A program made the position numbers and the translations under genes. Shown here one piece after another: positions 34,854-45,525 of a stretch of DNA of 64,000 nucleotides. Source of the stretch: Hymenopus coronatus (Eukaryota > Arthropoda > Insecta > Mantodea > Hymenopodidae); contig CM060883.1 of NCBI GenBank assembly GCA_030762935.1, positions 32,697,501 to 32,761,500 on the forward strand. Reading direction: 5' to 3'. The notes under the pieces were generated by a model. That model saw only the letters and a list, made by a program, of their open reading frames with translations, made no database searches and was not told where the DNA came from. Position 1 is the first letter of the stretch; every line of letters begins with the position of its first letter.

Positions 34854-35650
34854 ATGAAAAGAGACGCTACAAAGAGCGCCAAGCCAAGCCAATCAAACCA
34901 TGGTTTTATCGTACGTGTAGGCATCAATTACAATTGGATAAATGAATTTAAATCACGCCGTACATCCACAAATGATGATCATCGTTCCGGACGTCCAGTA
35001 GCAGTTTCTTACTCCGAAATGGTTGACAAATCCAGAATAAAGTTCGCAAAATAGTAAAGGCCACAGGTATATCACCAGGTACAGTGTTCTCAATTTTGCA
35101 CCAAAAATTAGGTCTGACAAAGATCTCGGCAAGATGGTGGCCGCGTTTTCTATCAATAGAGAATAAACGCAATCGTGAGACCGATACGTAAGTTGGTTGG
35201 CCACTTTTCCGTCGCAATCCTGACGAGTTTCTGCGTCGATACATAACTGTGAATGAAACACAGATACACTACTACATTTTAGAGACAAGAGTACAGTCGA
35301 AACAGTAGGTTTTTAAAGGCAAACCGGCTCCAAAGAAGATAAAAATGGTGAACTCTGCAGACAAGAAGAAAAAGACTCTCTTCCATCAAGACAAGATGGA
35401 GTACGTTTCGATGGCAAACATTGTATTCAACAAAATTAGCCCCCTGTGGCTTTATTTCCAAACTTCTCGGTTGACAACGATTCACGTATAACGAAGGGGG
35501 CATCTCCCAAACAGACGCCTATTTTGAGGACCTTCCAAAATCCTACTTTCTGGAGGGCTTAAAACATTTGGAGAAACGCTAGGAAAAGTGTAACGAGCTA
35601 AAAGAAGATTGTTTTTCTATTTTATTCTATGGACTTGTTGAACACCTCTC
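34854..35650 (+). pseudogene. mariner transposase relic, full span but broken
   Basis: Reading across frames on the plus strand gives the order expected of a Tc1/mariner transposase: INEFKSRRTSTNDDHRSGRP (end of the helix-turn-helix region), VRKIVKATGISPGTVFSILH and SARWWPRFLSIENKRNR, RRNPDEFLRRYITVNETQIH (first catalytic region, with Asn where the family has Asp), PAPKKIKMVNSADKKKK, LFHQD (second catalytic Asp), a degraded SPDLAPCDFF-like stretch, then TDAYFEDLPKSYFLEGLKHL. Several stops and frameshifts interrupt it, so it cannot encode a working enzyme. I could not find terminal inverted repeats. It lies directly beside a retrotransposon relic with the same orientation. Confidence 0.8.
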
Positions 35651-35900
35651 TTTTGGCTTCAAAATAATGTTTAAAACATGGCGAGGATCAGTCTTATTGC
35701 TATTGTAACTACTTACCTACATCTGTATATAGATTAGTCTTCCAAGAAATACAAATTATTCATTCTAACCGTAAATTCATCTACACCGATTGATCGAAAA
35801 CAGAAAATGGGAGTGGATGTGCAGTGATAACTCCGGATGACAAATTAAAGCTTCCTTGATTTTCCTGCGAACTTTATGCACTTAAGCAAGTTTTCATATA

Positions 35901-36885
35901 CGAGGTATGATCAAAAAGTTTCCGGAATGACGTCGTAAATACTACACAACAGTTTGTTTTGTCCAATCTACACTGTAGCCCTCGAAGTAGTCTCCTTGGG
36001 AGTTGATACACTTCTCCCAACGCTTCTGCCACTGCTGGAAGCACCTCTGGAAGCCCTCTTCTGTCAACATGTTCAGAGCCTTCTGCGATTGCGTTGGATG
36101 ACATCAATGTCCTCAAAACGGTGTCCTCGGAGCCGCATTTTAAGTCGCGGGAAAAAGAAAAAGTCCACTGGTGCCAAATCTGTAAAATAAAACGAGATGG
36201 GGAACAGTATTCATCCTATTTTTATCCAAAAATTGGCGAACAGAAAGAGCTTTGAGCGCGGGCGCATTGTCATGATGCAGGAACCAGTCACCACTCCTCC
36301 ATTTCTCCGGCCGTTTGCGTCGCACATTCTCCCTTAATGAGTCAGAAAGTTCTCTTATTGTAATGCGCTTATCATTTAAGACCATTTCTCTCACCTGATT
36401 GATATTTTCATCAGTTTTGCTGGAACAGGGTCGTCCCGAACGATCTGCATCTTTAACTGATGTCACACCACTTTCAAATTTCGAAAACTGCTCAAATGCT
36501 TGAGTTTTGCCTATAACTTCCTCCCCATAAGCTTTTCTTAACATTTCATAAGTTTCTGTTGTAGTTTTATGGCAAAATTTTATATTTGTTTTGTGTTCTT
36601 CGTGATCTGACATTTTTGCTACGCGGAAAACATGCAAAACACGTGTTCACTTCAGAGGGTCTACCTCGTCACTACATGGTCACAGGAAGTCACGTGACCT
36701 CTCATTTTTATCGGGAAGGAACGCAGCATGCACCGTCTGGGTTAGACTTAGAGAAGTCTCAGCATTGTTGCGAAACCATTCCGGAAACTTTTTGATCATT
36801 CCGGAAACTTTTTGATCATTCCGGAAACTTTTTGATCATTCCGGAAACTTTTTGATCATTCCGGAAACTTTTTGATCACACCTCG
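35901..36885 (-). mobile_element. mariner element, internally deleted, inserted in retrotransposon
   Basis: It is bounded by inverted repeats CGAGGTATGATCAAAAAGTT (left) and its complement ending ACCTCG-type at the right (TTTTTGATCACACCTCG). TA precedes the left end; the matching TA at the right is lost. The minus frame from 36637 encodes KFCHKTTTETYEMLRKAYGE and FSKFESGVTSVKDADRSGRP (N-terminal DNA-binding part), then jumps from RELSDSLRENV to WFLHHDNAPALKALSVRQFL (second catalytic Asp). The first catalytic Asp region is therefore deleted. The remaining C-terminal part (KMRLRGHRFEDIDVIQRNRR) is in another frame. It is a non-autonomous remnant. Confidence 0.85.
36781..36880. repeat. Five tandem copies of mariner inverted repeat
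   Basis: The 20 bp unit CCGGAAACTTTTTGATCATT is repeated five times; the last unit ends ...GATCACA and leads into CCTCG. The unit is the inner part of the element's own terminal inverted repeat, present once at the left end. Confidence 0.95.
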
Positions 36886-37569
36886 AACATTAACCAATCC
36901 AGCCACAGCGACTTTCTTGTACTTACCGAGTACCCTCTAAAGTCTTAGAAACCGGTCAACTAATCTTCAATTACTCCAGGACATTCAAACTCTTCATCGC
37001 CAAGCGTTTTCAGACAAAAAGGTCATCATTTTTATGTGGATTCCGTCTCATTGTGGCATAAAAGGTAAGGAAACACCAGACAAAGCAGCCAAAGAAGCAA
37101 CTCGACTAGCAGAAGTTACTTTTGCACGCATCTTAGAGCAAAATGAAACCAAGCATGTACTCAAAATCCACCAGTAAAGTTTCTTATGGTAAGGAAAGAT
37201 GACGTCACCAATGCAACACACAGCTCACCATTAAACACGTTTTCACAGAATGCAGAAGATACAACACAGAACGACAGCTCTACAGCATCACTGAAGACAT
37301 AACCACAACATTGAATACTGCACAAACATTCAAGAAACTTCTACTATTTCTCAGAAGCATAAAATTGGATCAGTGTAAAACTTGACTTTCAAAAGCAAGT
37401 AGTTATTCACAATATTTTATTTAAATCTATGTAAATATTCCTTTCCTATTGTAATTTATAATTCACAGGTCTTTGCTTAAGCGTTTAAATCACTCATTGT
37501 AATATTATGAATCCCATTGTTATAAATATTATATGGTCGCGATATGACCCAGGAGTAAAAGGGACCCAA

Positions 37570-38363
37570 AACAAATTATTGTTAAAAAGCTTATGCTTCT
37601 ATTTGCTTCATACAAATCGAGAAAAAATTAGCAGAAATAATCTTATTACTTGCTTCCTAAGTAGAAGCGAAATAAGGGAGTGCCATAGGTTAAAGTGATA
37701 GTCAACAGCTGATTGCTATGTGACTGAATTTCCTTTTTTTGTGTGGACACGAGTTAACAAATTACTGTATGAGAAAAGTATAAGTTTTTTTAAAGCTGAA
37801 ACCAATAACAAGGAATATCTCAAAAATGATCAACTCTACAAAAAATGTATGTAACATGAAGTGTGTTTTATCGTGATCTACATTTTTTTTTTTTTTTTTT
37901 TTTTTGTAGTGCGGTTTTGTCCATTTCTTACGGTTTAGCAGTTACGCAAAATGTCGTCAAATTCATCCAGAATAAGGATATACATTGTATTTGTTAGGTA
38001 AATATCTTTAAGATACGATATTTTAATCAAAATCGTTAGTCATTTTTTAGAAAATCAAAAATTTTGAAAAAGGTCCATGTAAAGGGTAGTTGGGGGTGCA
38101 GGGATTTTTTTGAAAATCTTTGTGTCGCATCCTTAGAAGTTACCAAACCTAAATACCAAGTTTGTTTTTTAACGGATTTTTCGTTCATGAGCTATGCTGC
38201 CCACAAACAGACACAGACATACATGGACCTTTTTCTAAAAATGCTTGGATTCAAAGGGTCTCAAAACATGCATTTCCCGTGAAAACTCAGTATCGATTAT
38301 TTGGGTGCATTAAAATACCTTCTATATACACTATGTAGATAGTACGTGTAGAGAAAGTAAAAA
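37570..38363 (+). mobile_element. W1 element, first 50 bases missing
   Basis: It begins at CAAATTATTGTTAAAAAGCT and is complete to the 3' hairpin ACTATGTAGATAGTACGTGT. It has an internal T-run near 37886 and a reduced (CA) segment (CAGACACAGACATACATGG). Confidence 0.8.
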
Positions 38364-39098
38364 GACAAAAAAACTACTTACCATCTAAAAGTGTATCCCA
38401 TCACTTACCTGTAACAAACAAGAGAAAAGGCTTTAGTTATCGACCCTCAACAATAGTTACAATAATATGATTGGTTCTAACTCCACACAAAAATAAACTA
38501 GCATATTTCACACAGGGGTAATGAATTGAATCTCCAAGGAAAATGCTACAATGGTAGGAGTGGGTATGAGTTGACTACCATTGGGCACAATAATTGGTTT
38601 CCAAACTCACAAGGGTAATATTAAATTTTAATGCCCAGAACCAATCCCGAGCTTACAGAAGTAATATTTATCACAAAAAGTATCCGTGTAAAAGTGTAAA
38701 TTGGTTTGCATTGGAAAAGACAGGGGGAGTCAAAATGCCCTATCTTGACAATGTTAAACTTGCACCCATTATCTCAGCAACTATTTAAGATAATGAGCTA
38801 AATTTTTCAAGGTATATTCAGCAATGCATTTACAGTCGATATATGAAAACTAGAATTCTTCTGTTCATTAGAAGGAAAATTATGCTATTTTTAATAAAGC
38901 TCTAAAAATGTTATTGAAAAATTATGCTTTTTAAATTTTAGAAAAATAACTAAACCACATACATAAAACTTGTTCGTAAAAATAAAGCCTATTTAGGATC
39001 AGATGTGTGGTAAACATATTTCAGACCTTGTGTCAGTAGGTGAGATAATGGGGCATTTGTAAAGAAAATTTTACTTACTTCTTCAGAAACGTAACATT
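38364..39098. other. Unassigned AT-rich sequence
   Basis: No match to local repeats. The 64-codon frame at 38594-38788 has no recognised domain. Confidence 0.4.
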
Positions 39099-39952
39099 AA
39101 AAAATCTGATGTGTTCCAATCACATGACTATCTCTACATCTCTGCAACAAATTATTGTTAAAAAGCATAAGCTTCTATTTACTTCATTCTAATCGAGAAA
39201 AATTAGCAGAAATAGTCTTATTACTTGCTTCCTTTAAGCACAAGCGAAATAAGGGAGTACCATAGGTTAAAGTGATAGTCAAAAGCTGGTTGCTATGTGA
39301 CTGAAGTTCCTTTGTTTGTATGGACAGGAGTTCATAACTTCCTGAATGAGAAAAGTATGTTTTTCAAAGCTGAAACTAAAAACAAGGAATATCTCAAAAA
39401 ACGATCAAATTCACCAAAAAAGTGTATATAACAGAAATTGTGTGTTCTAACGTGCTCTATATTTTTTGTGTGGCAAGTTTTTGTCCATCTCTTACGGTTT
39501 ACCGGTTATGCAAAGTTCCGTAAAATTCATCCAGAATAAAGTAGTCTTTAGAGACTATTCCCAGAAAATTCAAGATATAAGATTTATTTTCCAGGTAAAT
39601 ATGTTTAATATACACTATTTTAATCAAAATCTTTAGAGCCATTTTTGAGAAAATCAAAGTTTTCGAAAAAAGTTCCATGTAAAGGGTAGTTGTGGGTGGG
39701 GGAATTGTCTTGAAAATCTACGTGTCGCATCCTTGGAAGATACTAAACTTAATACCAAGTTTGATAATTAACGGTCTATTTGTTTTTGAGCTGTGTTGTC
39801 CACAGACACACACACGGACCTTTTTTTTCAAAAATGCTTTTTCTGGATTCACGGGGATCCAAAGCAGGTAAAATCTCGGTATCGAATTTTTGGGTGCAAT
39901 ACATACCTTCTCTATACACTATGTACATAGTACGTGAAGAGAAAGTAAAAAA
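39099..39952 (+). mobile_element. W1 element, full length
   Basis: Canonical 5' end (TCTGATGTGTTCCAATCACA), body, GGTGGGGGAATT block, short (CA) run, and 3' hairpin ACTATGTACATAGTACGTGA then AGAGAAAGTAAAAA. One of the cleaner copies. Confidence 0.85.
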
Positions 39953-39982
39953 TGTAACTTAACAACACAAACAAAACTTTGC

Positions 39983-40278
39983 AGTATTTCGAAACTCTTA
40001 CATGAAGGAAACATGAGCGGGATGACAAATGCTGCCAATAGCTAAAGTAAAACTTTCCAATAAAAAAAGTTTTTTCTCTAACATTAATATTTAAAGTTAT
40101 TGATGTCTTATCGAGTGAGTATACCAATATGTTCTAAAAAGCTACTACGGAAGATTATTTTCAACAATATTTTTAAACTATTTACAATTAATGTACTTCT
40201 ATGAAAGTTACACCAAAATGAGCGGGAGACTCGAAATATTCATACGCATTTAAAACATTAAACTGGAAAAAAATTACA
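39983..40278. repeat. Repeat X, copy 2
   Basis: Co-linear with 16920-17212: 'GCTGCCAATAGCTAAAGTAA', 'ATGTTCTAAAAAGCTACTAC', 'CAATATTTTTAAACTATTTA' and 'ACCAAAATGAGCGGGAGA'. I judge roughly three quarters of positions identical. It lies about 30 bases after a W1 3' end. Confidence 0.65.
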
Positions 40279-40439
40279 AAACTGCATTTCGACTCCCCTT
40301 AAGTTCTAACACTAAAATCTTATTTCCAATCGTCAGTATATTTTATAGTGTAATTAGTCTAGGATTTTATTGACTTGCCTCTTATTAGAAACTTCTACCT
40401 TTCGATTAATGACCTTAGAGGTTATGTAGTTTTCCTTAC

Positions 40440-40600
40440 ATTTCCATTCAAATATTCGATACCAGATTTCATTGAATATAAATTCTTTTAGGTCCCCAGT
40501 ATATAAGAAAAGCATTTAGGTAAAGGTTCGTGTGTGTGTGTGCGCGCGCGCGCGGCGTAAATAATCATAACCAAAAATATACCTTAAATATTTTCAACAA
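40440..40600 (-). repeat. W1 3' fragment
   Basis: CATTCAAATATTCGATACCA through TTTCATTGAATATAAATTC to a (GT)n(GC)n run, then CATAACCAAAAATATACC. It is highly diverged. Confidence 0.5.
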
Positions 40601-40623
40601 ACAAAAACATCAATATTTATTAA

Positions 40624-41173
40624 AAAATAATCTGATGTGTTCCACTCATATGACTTTCTCTACATCCCTGCAAAAAATATAATTAAAAAACTTATGCTTA
40701 TATTTACTTCATGCTAATCCAGAAATAGTGTTATTACTTGCTTCCTTGTAAGTAGAAGCGAAATAAGGGAGTACCATAGGTTAAAGTGATAGTCAAAAGC
40801 TGGTTGCTATGTGACTGAAGTTCCTTTGCATGGACAGAAGATGACACATTTCTGTATGAGAAAAGTATAAGCTTTACAAAGCTGAAACCAGTAACAATGT
40901 ATATTATAGATATACATTTTATTTGTCAAGTAAATGTCTTTAATATATGATATTTTAATCAAAATCGTAAGAGCCATCTTTGAGAAAATTGAAATTTTCG
41001 AAAAAAAGTTCCATGTATAGTGTAGTTTGGGGTGGGGGGATTTTTCTCAAAATCTTCGTGTCTCATCCCTGGAAGATACTAAACTTAAATACCAAGTTTG
41101 ATATTTTACCGACTTTTCGTTTTTGAGTTATCATGTTCACAGACACACGGACACACTGACACACTGACACACT

Positions 41174-41217
<44 letters not shown>

Positions 41218-41240
41218 CCTTTTTGTGAAAATGCTTTTTT
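40624..41240 (+). mobile_element. W1 element, left arm of an inverted pair
   Basis: The 5' end is TCTGATGTGTTCCACTCATA. There is an internal deletion from 'AACCAGTAACAATG' to 'ATAGATATACATTTTATTTG'. It carries a repeated ACACTG unit and a (CA)n tract, and ends at 'GTGAAAATGCTTTTTT' without its 3' hairpin, where a minus copy begins. Confidence 0.8.
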
Positions 41241-42111
41241 AGTTTCTCTAGCCCCGTATGTACATATTTATTCCACCCAAAAATTCGATACCGAGATTTC
41301 ACCGGAAATATATGTTTTAGGGCCCCCTGTGTCCAAAAAAAAGCATTTTCACAAAAAGGTCCGTGAGTGTGTCCGTGTGTCCTTGTATCCGTGTATCAGT
41401 GTGTCTGTGAACACGATAGCTCAAAAACGAAAAGTCGGTAACATACCAAACTTGTTATTTAAGTTTAGTATCTTCCAGGGATACGACACGAAGATTTTGA
41501 GAAAATTCCTCACACGCCTAACTACCCTTTACATGGAACTTTTTTCGAAAATTTCGATTTTCTCAAAAATGGCTCTAACGATTTTGATTAAATATCATAT
41601 ATCAAAGACATTTACCTGACAAATAAAATGTATATGTTGAATTTTTTGGGAATAGCCTCTGAAGAATAGTGTATTCTGGATGAATTTTAAGGAATTTTGA
41701 ATAACTGCTAAACCCTAAGAGATGGACAAAAACTTACTACACAAAAAATGTAAAGCACATTAAAACACAATTTATTTTACATACATTTTTTTCCTGGAGT
41801 TTATCTTTGAAACGTTCCTTGTTTTTGGTTTCTGCTATGAAAACCTTATACATCTCTCATACAGAAATTTGTCAACTGCTGTACATACAAACAAAGGAAC
41901 TTCAGTGACATGGCAGCCAGCTTATGACTATCACTTTAACCTATGGTACTCCCTTATTTGGCTTCTGCTACTTACAAGGAAGCAAATAATAAAACTATTT
42001 CTGCTATTTTTTTCTGATTAGCATGAAGTAAATAGAAGTATAAGCTTTTTAAGAAAAATTTGTTGCAAAGATGTAGAGAAAGTCATGTGAATGGAACACA
42101 TCAGATTTTTT
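41241..42111 (-). mobile_element. W1 element, right arm of an inverted pair
   Basis: Antisense start AGTTTCTCTAGCCCCGTATG, then CGATACCGAGATTTCACCGG, a full body, and 5' terminus GAATGGAACACATCAGATTT. With the left arm it makes a tail-to-tail inverted composite with W1 5' ends outward. Confidence 0.85.
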
Positions 42112-42198
42112 AGATAAAGGTGACCCTAAAACATATATTTCCGGTGAAATCTCGGTATCGAATTTTTGGGCGGAGTACATAGTGCGTATAGAGGAAAT
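42112..42198 (+). repeat. W1 3' fragment
   Basis: GACCCTAAAACATATATTTC through TCTCGGTATCGAATTTTTGG to GCGTATAGAGGAAATAAAAA. Half of the terminal hairpin is deleted. Confidence 0.6.
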
Positions 42199-42931
42199 AA
42201 AAAATTAGCAGAAATAGTCTTATTACTTGCTTCCTTGTAAGTAGAAGCGAAATAAGGGACTAACATAGGTTAAAGTGATAGTCAAAAGCTGGTTTCTATG
42301 TCAATGAAGTTCCGTTGTTCATATGGATCGGAGTTGACAAGTTCCTGTATGAGAAAAATAGACATTTTTCATAGCAGAAACCAAAAATAAGGAATGTCTC
42401 AAAAACGACGAACTCCACATAAATTGTGTGCTTTAACTTGCTCTAAATTTTTTGTGCAGTAAGTTTTTGTCTATCTCTTACGGTTTAGCAGTTATTCAAA
42501 AATCCGTAAAATTCATCCAGAATAAACTACTCTTCACAGGCAACTCCTATAAAATTCAAGATATACATTTTATTTGTCAGGTAAATATGTTTAATATACG
42601 AAATTTTAATCAAAATCGTTAGGGCCATTTTTGAGAAAATCAACATTTTTGAAAAGCGTTCCATATAAAGGGTAGTTGGGGTGGGGGAATTTCTCTCAAA
42701 ATCTTCGTGTCGCATCCAAGTTTGGTACGTTACCGACTTTTCGTTTTTGAGTTATCGTGTTCACAGACACACGGACGCGCGGACACACACACACACGGAT
42801 CTTTTTGTGAAAATGCTTTTTTTTTGGATACAGGAAACCCTAAAACATATATTTCCGGTGAAATCTCGTTTGGATGGAGTGCAATACCTTCTCTATACAA
42901 TATGTACATAGTGCATATAGAGAAAGTAAAA
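42199..42931 (+). mobile_element. W1 element, 5' end missing
   Basis: It begins at AAAATTAGCAGAAATAGTCT, joined to the A-run of the preceding 3' fragment. The dyad is partly lost (CAAGTTTGGTACGTTACC). The 3' end is ATATGTACATAGTGCATATA then GAGAAAGTAAAAA. Confidence 0.8.
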
Positions 42932-42934
42932 ATG

Positions 42935-43070
42935 AAAAATGTTCCATTCGCATGATGTCCTCTAGCTGTTCGGTAAACAAACCTTTTATTCAAAAGATGA
43001 TACTTTTATCTGCGTCACATTGATCATATAAATTGTGTAGTTTAACGAAATCTACATTTTTGGCAGTAAG
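42935..43070 (+). repeat. W1 5' fragment, diverged
   Basis: TGTTCCATTCGCATGATGTC, CTCTAGCTGTTCGGTAAAC, then a jump to 'ATAAATTGTGTAGTTTAACG'. Another head-to-tail join after a W1 3' end. Confidence 0.55.
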
Positions 43071-43176
43071 ACATCGTCCGCTTCATTAATGTTGGTTGAT
43101 GGAGGACTGGGCGCGTTTCGAAAATCTTCATTGTCATCTTCCAGCATGTTTGCAGTCACTTGTTTTATAATAAATT

Positions 43177-43647
43177 TTATTGCAGCCAATTAGCCAAGAT
43201 TAAAGTAAGAATACATTCAAATTTTTGCATATTCGCATATTGTCTTTGTTCTTTTTGTGCATGGCTCAATGTAATATTGGTCACATGTTTTTCACATAAT
43301 ATAAATTTACAAACTATATTTGGTTCCTGGAATTGTGTGTTCTTGCATATCAAGTGGTGGAATCCGTGGACTGCCACCCTAGAGATGACGTGTCCCATTT
43401 CGAAATTTTCCTTTGTCCACGCACGGTCCACGGTGCTGTAGAATTCGAGTGTATTTCTTCTTTTCCTAGTCAGTGTTGCTGGCAGCTTCTGTGATGCGCT
43501 GGTGCTGTGTAGGAGGTCGTCGATGAGGAAAGTTCCCTTCGCCAGTAGGGATGCAAGTATTGACTTCATTACTTTTGATACTCCTAGTACTTCCTTTATA
43601 CAGGGTGTTTCAAAACGACACCAAACGATGTGGGCCTTCTTGGTCAC
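43177..43647 (-). other. 156-codon open frame, function unknown
   Basis: This is the longest non-repeat-like frame on the minus strand, running FETPCIKEVLGVSKVMKSIL, RKRRNTLEFYSTVDRAWTKE, NFEMGHVISRVAVHGFHHLI. I recognise no domain. The first part overlaps the left inverted repeat of a neighbouring element, so a true start there is unlikely. The region shows no W1 or SINE sequence. It could be the remains of a transposon protein or chance. There is no membrane segment and no obvious splice evidence. Confidence 0.25.
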
Positions 43648-43939
43648 ATCATACGTGATACGTGAATATAATTTTCAGCTCTAAATTTAGTACATACACA
43701 AACTGCCATAAAATCACCAGATGGCACGTGCCTGGCCCACTCCAAGAGAGATGCCGGTTGGTAGCGAAGGTCGCGTGGTGTAGGCATGGTTTGATAGACA
43801 CGCCTGCGCGGATCAGGTCACCTTATTAATGGAAACCGTAGCATGTGGAGTTTTAAAGTTAAGACACCCAGTTTCGGACAAGTCAAAGTGTAAGCTAATC
43901 GACTGCTATCTTCGTTTGGTGTCGTTCTGAAACAGCCTT
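43601..43939. mobile_element. 339 bp MITE-like element with 28 bp inverted repeats
   Basis: The left end CAGGGTGTTTCAAAACGACA continues CCAAACGA. The right end, read in antisense, is AAGGCTGTTTCAGAACGACA continuing CCAAACGA. The arms differ at a few positions. The interior is non-coding and GC-richer than W1. No target duplication was clear. The CAGGG...TTTC start recalls several cut-and-paste superfamilies, but I cannot assign one. Confidence 0.8.
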
Positions 43940-44237
43940 CTTTTGTTTTGTCAATTTGTTTACATTGCTATACGAAGCCGGGAGCGTTCTTAACGTCACG
44001 CTGAGTCCAACCCAATCATAAAGGCTGTTCAAATGAAGATAAGTGATAAGAATAAACAATGTGCTCATCACAGTATCTAAGACGCTTGGAACCTCCATCC
44101 TAGCTAGTTTGTTAAAGTGTAAATCGTAGAGAGCTGCCCCACTATAGCAGATTAGGGGAACTAGTTTTGAAATGACTTCATTAGTATCTGATGGGATCAA
44201 GATTCTTCAAGAAAGTGCGCGTACTCCCCCCCCCCCT

Positions 44238-44275
<38 letters not shown>

Positions 44276-44622
44276 ACACTCACCTACACCTGCTTGCCTC
44301 TAGAGGTTCCATGTTCTTTGAGAAAGACAGGGATGGATGACTTCTCTCCCTTGTCTCCTAATTAAGTGAGTTTTTCTGTCCCCCCTCCCCCGTTTTTCTA
44401 TCAAGTGACATAATGAAATAAAAAATACGTCACTCTCAGGTAATTCAGGTTTAATGAAGCCAAAAGCATCACGTTCTAAGCAATCGATCCGCCGCTGGCA
44501 TCTTCCGAGCACATTATCTTTCTTTGCTACTTCATTTAGTAATTGCGACCTCTACACAAATTGTTAGTGCAAGTTTAATATTCATTGGATAAAACTAGTT
44601 AAGATGGTGTTAATATACATAA
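43940..44622. other. Unassigned; pyrimidine-rich microsatellite
   Basis: C-run and (CT)n tract at about 44226-44275. The rest has no recognised gene or repeat. Confidence 0.5.
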
Positions 44623-45525
44623 AAAAAATTGATGTGCTCCATCCACATGACTTTCTCTACATCTCTGCAACAAATTATTGTTAAAAAGCTAATGCTTCTA
44701 TTTACTTCATGCTAATCGAGAAAAAAATTAGAAGAAACATTCTTATTACTTGCTTCCTTATAAGTAGAAGCGAAATAATGGAGTACCATAGGTTAAAGTG
44801 ATAGTCAAAAGCTGGTTGCTATGTCAATGAAGTTCCTTTGTTTGTATGGATAGGAGTTGACAAGTTCCTGTATGAGAAAATTATACGTTTTTCATAGCAG
44901 AAACCAAAAATAAGGAATGTCACAAAAACGACGAACTCCACGAAAAAAAATGTATATAACATAAATTGTGTGTTTTAAAGTGATCTACATGTTTTGTGTA
45001 GTAAGTTTTTGTCCATCTCTTACGGTTTAGCAGTCATTCAAAATGTAGTAAAATTCATCCAGAATAAACCACTCTTCAGAGGCTATTCCCAGAAAATTCA
45101 AGATATGCGTTTCATTTGTCAGGTAAATATGTTTAATATCCGAAATTTTAATCAGAATCGTTAGAGCCATTTTTGAGAAAATCAAAATTTTCGAAAAACG
45201 TTCCATGTAAAGGTTAGTTGGGGGTGGTGGGGTTTTTCTCAAAAGCTTCGTGTCGCATCCCTGGAAGATACTAAACTTAAATACCAAGTTTGGTATTTTA
45301 CCGACTTTTCGTTTTTGAGTTATCGTGTTCACAGACACACGGATATACGGACACACGGACACACACACACACATACACACACGGACCTTTTTGTGAAAAT
45401 GCTTTTTTTGGATATTGGGGACCCTAAAACATATATTTCCGGTGAAATCTCGGTATCGAATTTTTGGTGGAGTGCAATAATTTCTCTATACACTATGTAC
45501 ATAGTGCATATGGAGAAAGTAAAAA
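44623..45525 (+). mobile_element. W1 element, reference full copy, array unit 1
   Basis: The clearest full copy. In order it has: A-run; TTGATGTGCTCCATCCACAT (5' hairpin region); GACTTTCTCTACATCTCTGC; 'TTACTTCATGCTAATCGAGA'; 'TTGCTTCCTTATAAGTAGAA'; 'GTCAAAAGCTGGTTGCTATG'; 'TTTGTCCATCTCTTACGGTT'; 'AGAGGCTATTCCCAGAAAAT'; 'ATCGTTAGAGCCATTTTTGA'; 'TTCGTGTCGCATCCCTGGAA'; the dyad AAATACCAAGTTTGGTATTT; (CA)n; 'TTTCCGGTGAAATCTCGGTA'; and the hairpin CACTATGTACATAGTGCATA then GGAGAAAGTAAAAA. No frame spans it on either strand. The next W1 starts within its terminal A-run. Confidence 0.9.

Larger units (their letters stand above)
35735..37385 (+). pseudogene. Non-LTR retrotransposon RNase H and 3' end, split by mariner
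   Basis: Left of the inserted mariner the frame reads RKFIYTD-stop-SKTENGSGCAV...ELYALKQVFI. This matches the first RNase H strand with its catalytic Asp (TDGS, Gly now a stop) and the ELYAL catalytic Glu. Right of it come NQSSHSDFLVLTE (third acidic position, altered), then after frameshifts VIIFMWIPSHCGIKGKETPD and KAAKEATRLAEVTF (final RNase H motif). CNTQLTIKHVFTECRRYN, a typical C-terminal zinc-knuckle-like region, follows. This domain order is that of Jockey/I-type ORF2. The reverse transcriptase core is absent. It is degenerate throughout and certainly inactive. Confidence 0.8.

Noticed and set aside
35954..36190. 78-codon plus-strand frame over the mariner at 35.9-36.9 kb
   Set aside because: Antisense of the transposase C-terminal coding region.
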